A stretch of DNA of 63,855 nucleotides from DATNIB01 sp035604685 (GTDB lineage: Bacteria > Actinomycetota > Acidimicrobiia > Acidimicrobiales > RAAP-2), in contig DATNIB010000002.1 of the NCBI GenBank assembly GCA_035604685.1, positions 1 to 63,855 on the forward strand, given 5' to 3'. Positions 43,717-51,986 of this stretch are shown here, one piece after another (position 1 is the stretch's first letter; each line of letters opens with the position of its first letter). The position numbers were made by a program, and so were the translations under genes. The notes beneath the pieces are model-generated. The model was given only the letters and a program-made list of their open reading frames with translations. It was not told the origin of the DNA and did no database searches.

Positions 43717-46140
43717 CTACTGGGCGCGTAGGAGGAGACCGGCGGACCTGGTGCGAGCGGCCAAGGCCGGCAGGAGCGCCAACAGGTTGGCCACCACCAG
43801 GACGCCGCCCGCCAAGGCCGCGATCACCCAAACAGGCACAACAGCGTCGGGCACGGCGCCCAGGTTGGTGGCGAATGCCCGCCACACCACCAGCCCGGCG
43901 GCAACCCCCAACGGGACGCCAACGACGATCCCGACCGCCCCCACCGTCGTCGCTTGCCAGCAGACGGCCGCCCCGACCTGGCCGTTCACGAACCCGAGCG
44001 CCTTCAACAGGCCGATCTCGCGCCGGCGGCGGGCCACGCTGACCACGAGGAGATGCACGAGCGTCGCCGCGCCGAACACACCCAGCATCAATCCCAAGAT
44101 GAGCGGGAAGTCGACCGCCTCGCCGAAGTTGACCAGGGAAACCGGGGTGGTGGGCCGCGCGGCGGAATTGGGGAAGGCCTTGAGGTAGTGCGCGATGGCG
44201 GCCTGGCCCTTCGGACCGGGCGCCACCCTGACCAAGACCGCGCCCCCCATCCTCTCGCTCGCGTGAAACGCGCCAAGGCAACCACTCTGCGACGGCCCGG
44301 CCGGGCAGGCGGCGTTCAGGTACCCGGCCGCGGTCATGGCCGCCCCCGTGCCCAATCCCCCGAGCCCGAACTGTCCGGGGAACGACGCGGTTCCGACCAC
44401 GCGGAACGAAACGGTCCGAGTGCCGCCGCCCGGTGCCTGCACGGTCACGCGGACCGACGACCCGACGGTAGCGCCGACCTGGTGGAGGGTCGTGGTGCCG
44501 AGCACGAGCTCGCCGTTGCCGGCGGGGAACCGCCCGGCCACCGTCGACAGGAGTAGCGGCCCGCGGACCGCCTGCCCGACGACGGCGAAGACGCTCACCC
44601 CCCCGATCGAGACCTCGTCTCGCGTGCCCAGCATGATCCCGGTGATGGCCGGGTCGCGCTGCAGGCTGGCCATTTCGCGAGTGGGACTGCCCCCGTTCGC
44701 GGCATTGTTCGCGAACAGCAGCTGGTAGTCGTCGCCGTACAGCGCAGGAGTGGTGGTCAGGTGCGACAGGCTGGCGCCAAAGACGGCCGTCGCGCAGAGG
44801 GCCAGAACCGCCAGAGCCGTGCCGAACAGCGCGCTGCCAACCGGGACAGAGGCGGCGCCCCGCCCCCGTTCGAGCGCATGTCGGACCCCGACCAGGACAG
44901 CCGGCGGGGCGCCCGCGGCGGCCACCTTGGCCACGATCGACGACGGACGCGCGTCCGGGAGGCGATCGTCGCCGAAGCGGGCCCGGGAGGCCCGCACGGC
45001 GGGCCACGCCCCCAGGAGGAGGACCACGACCACGACGCCGAGAGCCCCGAGCAAGAGGATCTCCGGGTCGAAGGCCAGGCCGGTTGACGGCTCGGCGAGG
45101 CGCGCCTCGCCGACCGGGGTGATGGGGGACAGGGCGAACGCGACCACCACGGCGCCGACCGCGCCGGCGAGGGCCACCAGCAGGTTCCGCACCGTGCCGA
45201 GCAACACGAGCTGACGCCGGGGCAGACCCAACGACACCAGGGTGGGGTACTCCTCGCTCTCGACGACGCTCTGGCGACCGAGCGCCTGACCGACCACGAC
45301 GAGCAGACCCGCCAAACCGGCCAGCACCGCCAGGACCCACCACCCCACCGCCTGGGGGTGGATCGACGACGCCACCGCCGTGGCGATGTTGTCCTGGTTC
45401 TGGGAGAAGAGGACATGCATGGCGTTCACCGCAGCCGAGAACCGGGGGAGATCGTCTGCGCCATGGCGGAGGCGCACGAAGTACTCCCAGCCGTTGGCCG
45501 ACTGTCGGCCGACGGTGCGGGCGAACGCCTGGGTCGTGTACAGGTCGTAGGTGGGTGACTGCCCGGCGGGGAACTCGGCCTCGGCCGCCTCGATCCCGAC
45601 GACGTGGAAGGTGGTCGTCGGCCCCTTCGGATTCACATTGGCGCCGCCCAGGATCGCCTTCTCCTGTGACGCGCCATAGAACCGAGTACGGATCACCGTC
45701 CCGACCTGGACCCCGAAGTCCTGCTGGAGGTTGAACGACGCCAGCAGCTCGTCGGGCGCCGACTGGTCGGGCATCCGGCCGGCGACCAGCTTCACCACCC
45801 GGTTGAGGGCCGCCGGGGACAAGCCGACGAACGAGACGTTGGCCGAGTTGATGGCGCGCTGACAGCTGCAGATCAGGTTGCCGTTGAAGGGGCCGGGGGC
45901 CGTCTCGACCGAGGCGACGTCCGGCAGCTTGGACAGCTCGGGCAGTGGTTGGAAGTTGAAGACGATGAAGTCGTAGCCGTGGGCGGCGACGAATCGGGGG
46001 AAGGCCGTGGCCGTCCGGCGGCCGGCCGCGCTGGCGGCCAGCACCAACCCCCCGGCGACGGCGATCAGGACGACCAGCGTCAGCCACGAGCGCCACCGGC
46101 GGCGGAACTCCGCGCCGAACACCAGCCCGACAGCCCCCAA
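43717..46140 (-). CDS. FtsX/MacB-type ABC transporter permease
   Basis: 807 aa. One N-terminal helix (SWLTLVVLIAVAGGLVLAAS), a large external domain, three helices near residues 255-395 (GWWVLAVLAGLAGLLVVVG; NLLVALAGAVGAVVVAFAL), a helix near 430, a second external domain, and three C-terminal helices (LILGLMLGVFGAATLVHLLVV; VPVWVIAALAGGVLVVANLLAL). Duplicated FtsX domains as in ten-helix permeases. TTG 46140 is chosen because GAGGAGG lies five bases upstream; TTG 46158 lacks a site. No ATP-binding partner is adjacent, which is unusual. Confidence 0.85.
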   Translation of the reverse strand: MGAVGLVFGAEFRRRWRSWLTLVVLIAVAGGLVLAASAAGRRTATAFPRFVAAHGYDFIVFNFQPLPELSKLPDVASVETAPGPFNGNLICSCQRAINSANVSFVGLSPAALNRVVKLVAGRMPDQSAPDELLASFNLQQDFGVQVGTVIRTRFYGASQEKAILGGANVNPKGPTTTFHVVGIEAAEAEFPAGQSPTYDLYTTQAFARTVGRQSANGWEYFVRLRHGADDLPRFSAAVNAMHVLFSQNQDNIATAVASSIHPQAVGWWVLAVLAGLAGLLVVVGQALGRQSVVESEEYPTLVSLGLPRRQLVLLGTVRNLLVALAGAVGAVVVAFALSPITPVGEARLAEPSTGLAFDPEILLLGALGVVVVVLLLGAWPAVRASRARFGDDRLPDARPSSIVAKVAAAGAPPAVLVGVRHALERGRGAASVPVGSALFGTALAVLALCATAVFGASLSHLTTTPALYGDDYQLLFANNAANGGSPTREMASLQRDPAITGIMLGTRDEVSIGGVSVFAVVGQAVRGPLLLSTVAGRFPAGNGELVLGTTTLHQVGATVGSSVRVTVQAPGGGTRTVSFRVVGTASFPGQFGLGGLGTGAAMTAAGYLNAACPAGPSQSGCLGAFHASERMGGAVLVRVAPGPKGQAAIAHYLKAFPNSAARPTTPVSLVNFGEAVDFPLILGLMLGVFGAATLVHLLVVSVARRRREIGLLKALGFVNGQVGAAVCWQATTVGAVGIVVGVPLGVAAGLVVWRAFATNLGAVPDAVVPVWVIAALAGGVLVVANLLALLPALAARTRSAGLLLRAQ

Positions 46141-46283
46141 GACGACCTCCTCGACCAAGTGTCGCCGACCGGGCCGCTCGGCCCAAGGAGGTCAGCCGGT
46201 CTTGTGGGCTCGTGGTACCACCCGGTGCTCGGCAGAACGCGACGCTGAGACGGTGGCCGGCCGCTGACGCTAGGCGGCGACCC

Positions 46284-47276
46284 TCAAGAAGCGTCGTCCC
46301 CCTGGTCGTTGCCGCTCAGCCAGGTGGTCAGGCGGTCGAACACCGTCGAGATGCCGTCGCCCGCCCGCTCGATGATCGTGGCGAAGCGGCTCCGGTAGTG
46401 CTGAAACGCGGCATCGAACTCGGCCGATGCCGGCGGCTCCTGACCCCGGCGGAGATAGCTGCCCGACCGGATGCGATCGAGCTCGCCGGCGCTCACCCAG
46501 GCGACCAGCTCCCGCACCCGACGAACCGGAAACGGGTGGGTGGTCGAGATCTCCGAGAAGAAACGGGAGTAGCGGGCGAAGGGGTCCCCCTCCCCCTCGT
46601 ACTCGGTGGCCTGGCGGATGAAGGCGTCGAGGTTGAGGTCCTTCACCGGGCCGCCGGCAATTCGCATGAGGGTGCTGCAGAGGACCAACGGCTCGCCCGT
46701 CACGATCGCGCTGGCGCGGTCCGCGGTCAGCTCGGCCGCCCTCGACCACTCGAGCAGGGCGAAGTAGAGCGCCACCAACGGAAGGCCGGCGAAGGGCATC
46801 GACCGGATCACGCCGCGCAGGATCAGCTGGACCAGCTGGAACGTTGTCGTAAGCCCGACGTGCTCGGCGAGCACGTGCCCCATCTCGTGGGCGAGGACCG
46901 CCCCCAGCTCGTCGTCGGTGTAGGCAGCGACGAGCCCCGAGCTCACGAGCGTCAGCGGTTCGTTGGCCCCGATCGTCAGCCCGTTCCCAATCGGCTCCTG
47001 CGTCACGTACAGCTTGGGGCACCGCTCGATATCGAGCACGGTGGCGCAGCGCCGCTGGGTCGACCAGAGGGTGGGGAGCTGGTCGTCGCCGATCCGGACG
47101 GCGTTCCCGAGCAGCAACTGGCGGAGCCGGCGTTCGTAGCCGTGCTCGGTCAACAGCTTGACGACCTTGTCGAGGCCCGGCACCGTTCGGATGGCCGCCG
47201 TCGCGGCGCGATCGGCGGGGTGGGCGAAACCCTGGGCGCTGATGTCGGGGAAGGTCACCGCCAGCTCGATCGCCAC
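46284..47276 (-). CDS. M48-family metallopeptidase
   Basis: 330 aa. HEMGH at 130-134 is the zinc site and the third ligand is the Glu of SRAAELTADRAS about 60 residues on. A hydrophobic stretch (VIRSMPFAGLPLVALYFALL) between them may enter the membrane. No N-terminal helices as in HtpX, so it is closer to the soluble M48 group. GTG start preceded by GAGG. Single gene between the permease and the MFS transporter. Confidence 0.88.
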   Translation of the reverse strand: MAIELAVTFPDISAQGFAHPADRAATAAIRTVPGLDKVVKLLTEHGYERRLRQLLLGNAVRIGDDQLPTLWSTQRRCATVLDIERCPKLYVTQEPIGNGLTIGANEPLTLVSSGLVAAYTDDELGAVLAHEMGHVLAEHVGLTTTFQLVQLILRGVIRSMPFAGLPLVALYFALLEWSRAAELTADRASAIVTGEPLVLCSTLMRIAGGPVKDLNLDAFIRQATEYEGEGDPFARYSRFFSEISTTHPFPVRRVRELVAWVSAGELDRIRSGSYLRRGQEPPASAEFDAAFQHYRSRFATIIERAGDGISTVFDRLTTWLSGNDQGDDAS

Positions 47277-47378
47277 CTGGGACGCCTCCTCTGCAGTCGG
47301 CGCTCTCTTTCTACTCCCCGCCTTGGGCTCACGCTCCGCGCTGGTCGGTCCCGAGAACGGGGCGATGACGCCCCCGCG

Positions 47379-48794
47379 CTACGCGGCCACCAACTCGGAC
47401 TCGGGCTGCGCGATCGGGGACGCCTCGGCCCGGCGGCGGCCCGGGACGAAGAGCATCGCCGCCGCACCGAGCGTCACGACCGCCGCGCCGACCTCCACCG
47501 CCGGCCGCAGGCCGTTGACGAAGGTCGTGGGGCTCACGTAGCCACCGTGACTCGAGAACACCGCGGCCAGGACCGCGATCCCGAACACGCCACCGAGCTC
47601 GCGGATGGCATTGGTGGCCCCCGAGGCGATGCCCTCCTGGTCCGGCCGCACCGAGGACAGCACGGTGTTCGCCACCGGGGCGAAGAACAACGCCATACCG
47701 ACGCCGCTCACGATGAACCCCGGCACGAGCGTCGTGTAGCTGACCGAGACGCTGGTGAACGCGGCCACCCAGGCCAGACCGATCGCCTGCAGCAGGAGGC
47801 CCGTCGTCACCACCACTCGGCCGCCCAGCCGGTCCGAGACGATGCCGGCGATCGGCGCCACCAGGATGGGCATCGCCGTCCACGGCAGGATTCGAAGACC
47901 GGCTTGGAGCGGCGTGTAGTGCTGCGCCGTCTGGAGGAACTGCGCGAGCAGGAACACCGATCCGAACAGCCCGAAGAACATGAAGAAGCTGGCGACATTG
48001 GCCGCGCTGAAGCCGCGCGAGCGGAACAGGTGCATCGGCAGCATGGGCGCGGGGGCCCGGAGCTCCCAGAGGACGAACGCCACCAACGTGAGCGCACCCA
48101 GGCCGATCGACGACACAACCTGGCTCGAGGACCAGCCGATGTCATTGCCGCGGACGAGGCCGAGCACGATCCCGAAGAGCCCGGCGCTTGCCAGCAGGAG
48201 GCCGCGGGCGTCGAACGAACGCGACGGTCCGTGGCTCTCGGCGAGGTGCAGCCGGGCCAGCGGGATCAGAAGGACGCCGAGCGGCACGTTCAGCCAGAAG
48301 ATCCACTTCCAGGAGATCCCCTGGACGATGGCGCCGCCCACGACCGGTCCGAGGGCGATGGCCATCCCGCCGACGGCGCCCCACGCCCCGAGCGCCAGCC
48401 CTCGGCGGGCCGCCGGGACGGCCGAGGAGAGGATGGTGAGGGTGAGGGGCGTCACGATGGCGGCGCCCATGCCCTGGACCATCCGGGCCACGATCAGGGC
48501 GGTCGTCGAGGGGGAGAGCGCCGCCGCCGCCGAACCCAGCGTGAAGACGGCAAGCCCGATGATCAGCGTGCGCCGCCGGCCGAAGCGCTCGCCCAGGGTC
48601 GCGCCCGTGAGGAGGAACACCGCGAAGGACAGCGTGTAGGCGTTGACGGTCCACTCCAGGCTCGAGAGCGACGCGTGGAGCTGCAGCCGGATGACCGGCA
48701 GCGCCGTCGTCACGACCAGGTTGTCGAGCGCCCCCATGAAAAGCGCCAGCGACGTGATGACGAAGGCCCAGATCATTCGTGTCCGTCCGCTCAT
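47379..48794 (-). CDS. MFS drug-efflux transporter, DHA2 (EmrB/QacA) type
   Basis: 471 aa with about 14 helices. Motif C-like ALDNLVVTTALPVI in helix 1, GERFGRRRTLIIGLAVFTLG (motif A) between helices 2 and 3, and RMVQGMGAAIVTPLTL. GGGAG lies seven bases before the ATG. It follows a TetR gene on the same strand, separated by a terminator-like hairpin and a small inverted repeat, so it probably has its own regulated promoter. Substrate unknown. Confidence 0.9.
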   Translation of the reverse strand: MSGRTRMIWAFVITSLALFMGALDNLVVTTALPVIRLQLHASLSSLEWTVNAYTLSFAVFLLTGATLGERFGRRRTLIIGLAVFTLGSAAAALSPSTTALIVARMVQGMGAAIVTPLTLTILSSAVPAARRGLALGAWGAVGGMAIALGPVVGGAIVQGISWKWIFWLNVPLGVLLIPLARLHLAESHGPSRSFDARGLLLASAGLFGIVLGLVRGNDIGWSSSQVVSSIGLGALTLVAFVLWELRAPAPMLPMHLFRSRGFSAANVASFFMFFGLFGSVFLLAQFLQTAQHYTPLQAGLRILPWTAMPILVAPIAGIVSDRLGGRVVVTTGLLLQAIGLAWVAAFTSVSVSYTTLVPGFIVSGVGMALFFAPVANTVLSSVRPDQEGIASGATNAIRELGGVFGIAVLAAVFSSHGGYVSPTTFVNGLRPAVEVGAAVVTLGAAAMLFVPGRRRAEASPIAQPESELVAA

Positions 48795-48814
48795 CTCAAT
48801 CTCCCATCAAGGTT

Positions 48815-48826
48815 GTGATCAATCAC
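48815..48826. promoter_or_regulatory. Inverted repeat before the MFS gene
   Basis: GTGATCAATCAC is a 5-2-5 inverted repeat 20 bases upstream of the MFS ATG. The half-site differs from that of the TetR operator at 49406-49425, although both contain the step AGTG/CACT at the edge. Possible operator for the transporter. Confidence 0.35.
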
Positions 48827-48840
48827 TGTCTTATGAAGCG

Positions 48841-48877
48841 AAAAAAAGAGACGCCTACCCGCCGTCGGGCCGGAGGC
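48841..48877 (-). terminator. Hairpin plus T7 after the TetR gene
   Basis: On the minus strand GCCT...AGGC (48877-48853), with inner CCCG/CGGG pairs, overlaps the TetR stop codon and is followed after five bases by seven Ts (48847-48841). This is the only intrinsic terminator with a clear T-run noticed in the window, and it would separate the TetR and MFS transcripts. Confidence 0.5.
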
Positions 48878-49397
48878 AGGCGCGCACCCAGGCCTCGCCC
48901 AGATCCGTGGCGTCCATGGCGGCGATGACGTTGAGCAGCATCCCCTTGGCGAAGAACAGCACGATTCGCTCCTCGGGCAGCTCGGAGATCTCGGTCACGA
49001 GCCGCCAGAGGTCGGCGAACGAGCGTCGGGTGACGGCGCGGATGTCGGGGTCCTCGGACGCCGCGTACGCGTGGAGCTGGATGCGCAGCAGGTCGCGGTT
49101 GGCCAGCAGCTGCCCGTAGGCGTCACCCATGGCCTCGAGCGCCGGCTCACCGGTGAGCCCGTCGGCGGCCTGGCGGAATGCCTGGCCCACCGCACCGAAT
49201 CCCCGTTCCACCATGGCGATGAACAGCGCCTTCTTCGTGTCGAAGAGCCGGAACAGGTAGGGCTGGGAGATGCCGGCCGCCTTGGCGACGTCCTCGGTCG
49301 AGGTCCCCTCGTAGCCGTCGTGCGCGAACACGGCCATCGCGGCGCCGAGCACCTGCTCGCGCCGTTCGTCGGCATGCATCCGGGTCGTCGGCACCAT
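48855..49397 (-). CDS. TetR-family transcriptional regulator
   Basis: 180 aa from ATG 49397. Residues 10-56 (RREQVLGAAMAVFAHDGYEG; STEDVAKAAGISQPYLFRLF) form the TetR HTH; the C-terminal domain (EPALEAMGDAYGQLLANRDLL...) binds an unknown ligand. The start is placed by the promoter: a -10 ends six bases upstream, so the mRNA appears leaderless. It most likely represses itself and the MFS pump. Confidence 0.9.
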   Translation of the reverse strand: MVPTTRMHADERREQVLGAAMAVFAHDGYEGTSTEDVAKAAGISQPYLFRLFDTKKALFIAMVERGFGAVGQAFRQAADGLTGEPALEAMGDAYGQLLANRDLLRIQLHAYAASEDPDIRAVTRRSFADLWRLVTEISELPEERIVLFFAKGMLLNVIAAMDATDLGEAWVRACLRPDGG

Positions 49398-49403
49398 GGA
49401 ACT

Positions 49404-49433
49404 ATGGTAGTGGTGACTCACTACCTTTGTCAA
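49404..49433 (-). promoter_or_regulatory. TetR promoter with operator in the spacer
   Basis: On the minus strand TTGACA (49433-49428) is a perfect -35 and TACCAT (49409-49404) a -10 after an 18-base spacer. The palindrome GGTAGTG(6)CACTACC at 49406-49425 fills the spacer and overlaps the -10. Six bases separate the -10 from the ATG, which predicts transcription starting at or next to the start codon. Textbook autorepression geometry. Confidence 0.75.
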
Positions 49434-49569
49434 GCCCTGGTCAGACGAACTTCGGCTCGGCCGCGGCGGCTGCCCCCCGAGTGCCCACCGGACCTCGAGG
49501 TGGCACGATGGCACGACCACCGGCTCACGCTGTCTGCCCGAGCCGGCCACGCCCGCAGAAGGAGGGACG

Positions 49570-50736
49570 ATGCCCTACGTCGAGAACGGGGTGGTGCACG
49601 ACGCCGACTCCCACATCATGGAGCCACCCGGCTACGCCGAGGAGTACGCCGATCCCGCTATCCGCGAGCGGCTGGCTGCGGCCCTCGACCTCGGCCGGCG
49701 GCCGGCGATCATCGACGCGGCGCTCGAACGACAGAAGGATCCCGAGTTCCGGGCCCACGACGCCGAGGAGATCATGCTGCGGAAGAACCACCTGGCCCTG
49801 GGCTCGATGCTCCGGGAAGACCGTCCGGCCGCCCTCGACTACCTCGGCTTCGCCAGTCAGCTCGTCTTCACCACCACCTACCTCGCGCCGCTCCGTCGTT
49901 TCGACCTCGGCGAAGAGATCGAGCTCGCCTACGCGCTGGCCACGGCCCACAACCGAGGCATCGTCGACTTCTGCGCCGTGGACCCCCGCCTTCTCCCGGT
50001 CTGTTACGTGCCCTTCGCCGACATCGACCGCGCACCCGTGGCGGCGGCCGAGGCCATCGAGCTCGGGGCCGCCGCGCTCATGATCGCCTCCCAGCCCCCC
50101 CGCCGACACTCCCAGAGCCACATCGGGTTCGACCGGGTGTGGTCCATCGCGCAGGAGGCGGGGCGACCGATCCTGTTCCACGTGGGGGGCGAGGTCCCGA
50201 TGGATCCGGTCTACAAGCGCAACGGCCTCCCGCCGGTGCCCGACTTCCACGGCGGCGACACCAACTTCACCTCCGTCTCCTACATGGCCATCCCCTATGC
50301 GCCCATGCAGACGCTGTCGACGCTCATCTTCGACGGAGTCATGGAGCGGTTCCCCGAGCTGCGCTTCGGCGTCATCGAGCTCGGCGCCAGCTGGCTGCCC
50401 GGCTGGGTGCGGGCGATGGACTCCGCGGCCGACGCGTTCCGAAAGAACGAGGATCGGCTACAGAAGGCGAGCTGCAAGCCGAGCGAGTATGTCCGGCGCC
50501 AGCTGCGGGTCACGCCCTACCCGCACGAGCCGGCCGGCTGGATCGTCGAGCAGACCGGCCCAGAGGTCGCGATGTTCTCGTCGGACTACCCCCACGTGGA
50601 GGGCGGGCGGAACCCGATGAAGCGCTTCGAGGCCTCGCTCGAGGGGTGCGATGCCGAGCAGCGCCACGCGTTCTTCGAGGGCAACTTCGCCGATCTGATG
50701 GGCGCCGCCCTCGACGGGGTGCCTGCCGCCGCCTGA
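49570..50736 (+). CDS. Amidohydrolase-family protein (amidohydrolase 2)
   Basis: 388 aa. DADSHIMEPP near the start replaces the HxH metal motif with D-x-D/S-H, FHVGG (middle) and SSDYPHVEGG (end) carry the other ligands, as in the aminocarboxymuconate-semialdehyde-decarboxylase/amidohydrolase 2 group. AGGAGGG precedes the ATG. Could be a decarboxylase or hydrolase of an aromatic or cyclic compound. It diverges from the TetR gene, whose operator is 145 bases away, so co-regulation is possible. Confidence 0.85.
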   Translation: MPYVENGVVHDADSHIMEPPGYAEEYADPAIRERLAAALDLGRRPAIIDAALERQKDPEFRAHDAEEIMLRKNHLALGSMLREDRPAALDYLGFASQLVFTTTYLAPLRRFDLGEEIELAYALATAHNRGIVDFCAVDPRLLPVCYVPFADIDRAPVAAAEAIELGAAALMIASQPPRRHSQSHIGFDRVWSIAQEAGRPILFHVGGEVPMDPVYKRNGLPPVPDFHGGDTNFTSVSYMAIPYAPMQTLSTLIFDGVMERFPELRFGVIELGASWLPGWVRAMDSAADAFRKNEDRLQKASCKPSEYVRRQLRVTPYPHEPAGWIVEQTGPEVAMFSSDYPHVEGGRNPMKRFEASLEGCDAEQRHAFFEGNFADLMGAALDGVPAAA

Positions 50737-50742
50737 GCGCGG

Positions 50743-51252
50743 CTAGCGGCCGCCGGCCGCCAGCCCCAGCGCGCGCCTGACCGCGTCCTCGGGGCTGGCC
50801 GCGAGGACGATGCCGTCGTCGACCGAGCCGTTCGGGCGCCGCAGCTCCCAGGTGTCGAGACCGACCACCGGCCGACCGGCCTTCAGCGCGAGCGCCACCT
50901 CCGACAGCGTCCCGTACTCCCCCCCGATGGCCACCAACGCCTGGGCACAACGCACCACCAGCCCGTTGCGCAGCTCGCCCAGGCCGGTCGGGATCACCAG
51001 GCCGACCCAGGGGTTGGCCTCGGCCCGTTGGTCGCCGGGCAGGATGCCCACGGTCAGGCCCCCGGCGCCCACCGCTCCCCGGCAGGCCGCCGCCATGACC
51101 CCCCCGAGTCCACCGCAGACAAGGACGGCGCCCGCCTCGGCCAGCAGGCGGCCCACCGTCTCGGCGGCGGTGTCGGTCCGAGCGTGGGCGGTGCCCGAGC
51201 CGACGACGGCGATGGCGGGGCCGGCGGAGAGGGCCGCGGGGACGTCGCTCAG
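50743..51252 (-). CDS. SLOG/TIGR00725-family protein (LOG-like), apparent CTG start
   Basis: 169 aa if read from CTG 51252. The Rossmann start AIAVVGSGTAH, VLVCGGLGGVMAAACRGA, GILPGDQRAEANPW and IGGEYGTLSEVALAL are the conserved blocks of this nucleotide-binding family, related to lysine-decarboxylase-like/LOG proteins. The first ATG/GTG/TTG is GTG 51156, which would delete the first beta strand and nucleotide-binding loop. CTG 51252 overlaps the acyltransferase stop as CTGA, the same pattern as the GTGA and TTGA junctions elsewhere. Function unknown. Confidence 0.75.
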   Translation of the reverse strand: MSDVPAALSAGPAIAVVGSGTAHARTDTAAETVGRLLAEAGAVLVCGGLGGVMAAACRGAVGAGGLTVGILPGDQRAEANPWVGLVIPTGLGELRNGLVVRCAQALVAIGGEYGTLSEVALALKAGRPVVGLDTWELRRPNGSVDDGIVLAASPEDAVRRALGLAAGGR

Positions 51253-51911
51253 ACCGGCGCTCCGTCCGACTCGGGTACCCAGCCGCGCCCCGCGACCCAG
51301 CGCTTCACCACTCGGGCCGGGACGCCGGCCACGACGCAGCGATCCGGGACCTCGCCCCGGACGACGGCCCCTGCCCCTACCACGACGTGCTCACCGATGG
51401 TCGTCCCCGGGAGGATGACCACATGGGCGCCCAGCCAGCTGCCCGACCCAATGCGCACGCCCGCCTCGACCGGCTGCTGGCGGCCGATCGGCTGGTCGAC
51501 ATCGAGGTAGGAGTGGTTCTGGTCGGTGATGTAGACGTAGGGCCCCGTCTGCACGTCGTCGCCGATCTCGATGCTCCAGTGCCCGACCAGATGGCTGAAG
51601 CGGCCGATCAGGCAGCGGTCCCCGATGCGTACGACCGGGTTGCTGAGGAGCGGTTGACCGGCCGCCATCCCCGCCGTGATGCAGGTGTGGGGGCCGACGA
51701 TGGTCCCCTCGCCGATCCAGAGGTGCCCCTCGTTGTAGATGGCGCCTTGCGGATAGACGAGGCAGCTGCCTTGGCCGAATCGCCCGAAGCGCCTCCCGAG
51801 GCGGTCGTCCGGACCCACCGCACCGACGTCGGCCACCCAGTCGTGCACGCCGTGGACCACCACCGAGGCGGCCCGGCGCACGCCGGGAGGCAGTGACCAC
51901 GCCCAGGTCAT
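51249..51911 (-). CDS. Hexapeptide-repeat acyltransferase
   Basis: 220 aa, left-handed beta-helix. Repeats such as IGEGTIVGPHTCI, IGDRCLIGRFSHLVG, IGSGSWLGAHVVILPGTTIG and EHVVVGAGAVVRGEVPDR run from residue ~65 to 205; the loop ITDQNHSY carries the likely catalytic His. Typical of O-acetyltransferases of the WcaF/LacA/NodL type that act on sugars. ATG start; divergent from the dimethylformamidase-like gene. Confidence 0.87.
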   Translation of the reverse strand: MTWAWSLPPGVRRAASVVVHGVHDWVADVGAVGPDDRLGRRFGRFGQGSCLVYPQGAIYNEGHLWIGEGTIVGPHTCITAGMAAGQPLLSNPVVRIGDRCLIGRFSHLVGHWSIEIGDDVQTGPYVYITDQNHSYLDVDQPIGRQQPVEAGVRIGSGSWLGAHVVILPGTTIGEHVVVGAGAVVRGEVPDRCVVAGVPARVVKRWVAGRGWVPESDGAPV

Positions 51912-51986
51912 GGAGGGCGACCCTAGACGTCCGCGCCGGGCGACGCCCGGGGCAACCGGTGCGTGGCCCTTCGGTAACCTAGGGAC

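Noticed and set aside
46212..48818. 868-codon plus-strand open frame across the M48 and MFS genes.
   Set aside because: It is antisense to two well supported genes and consists of Arg/Glu/His/Asp-rich low-complexity sequence.
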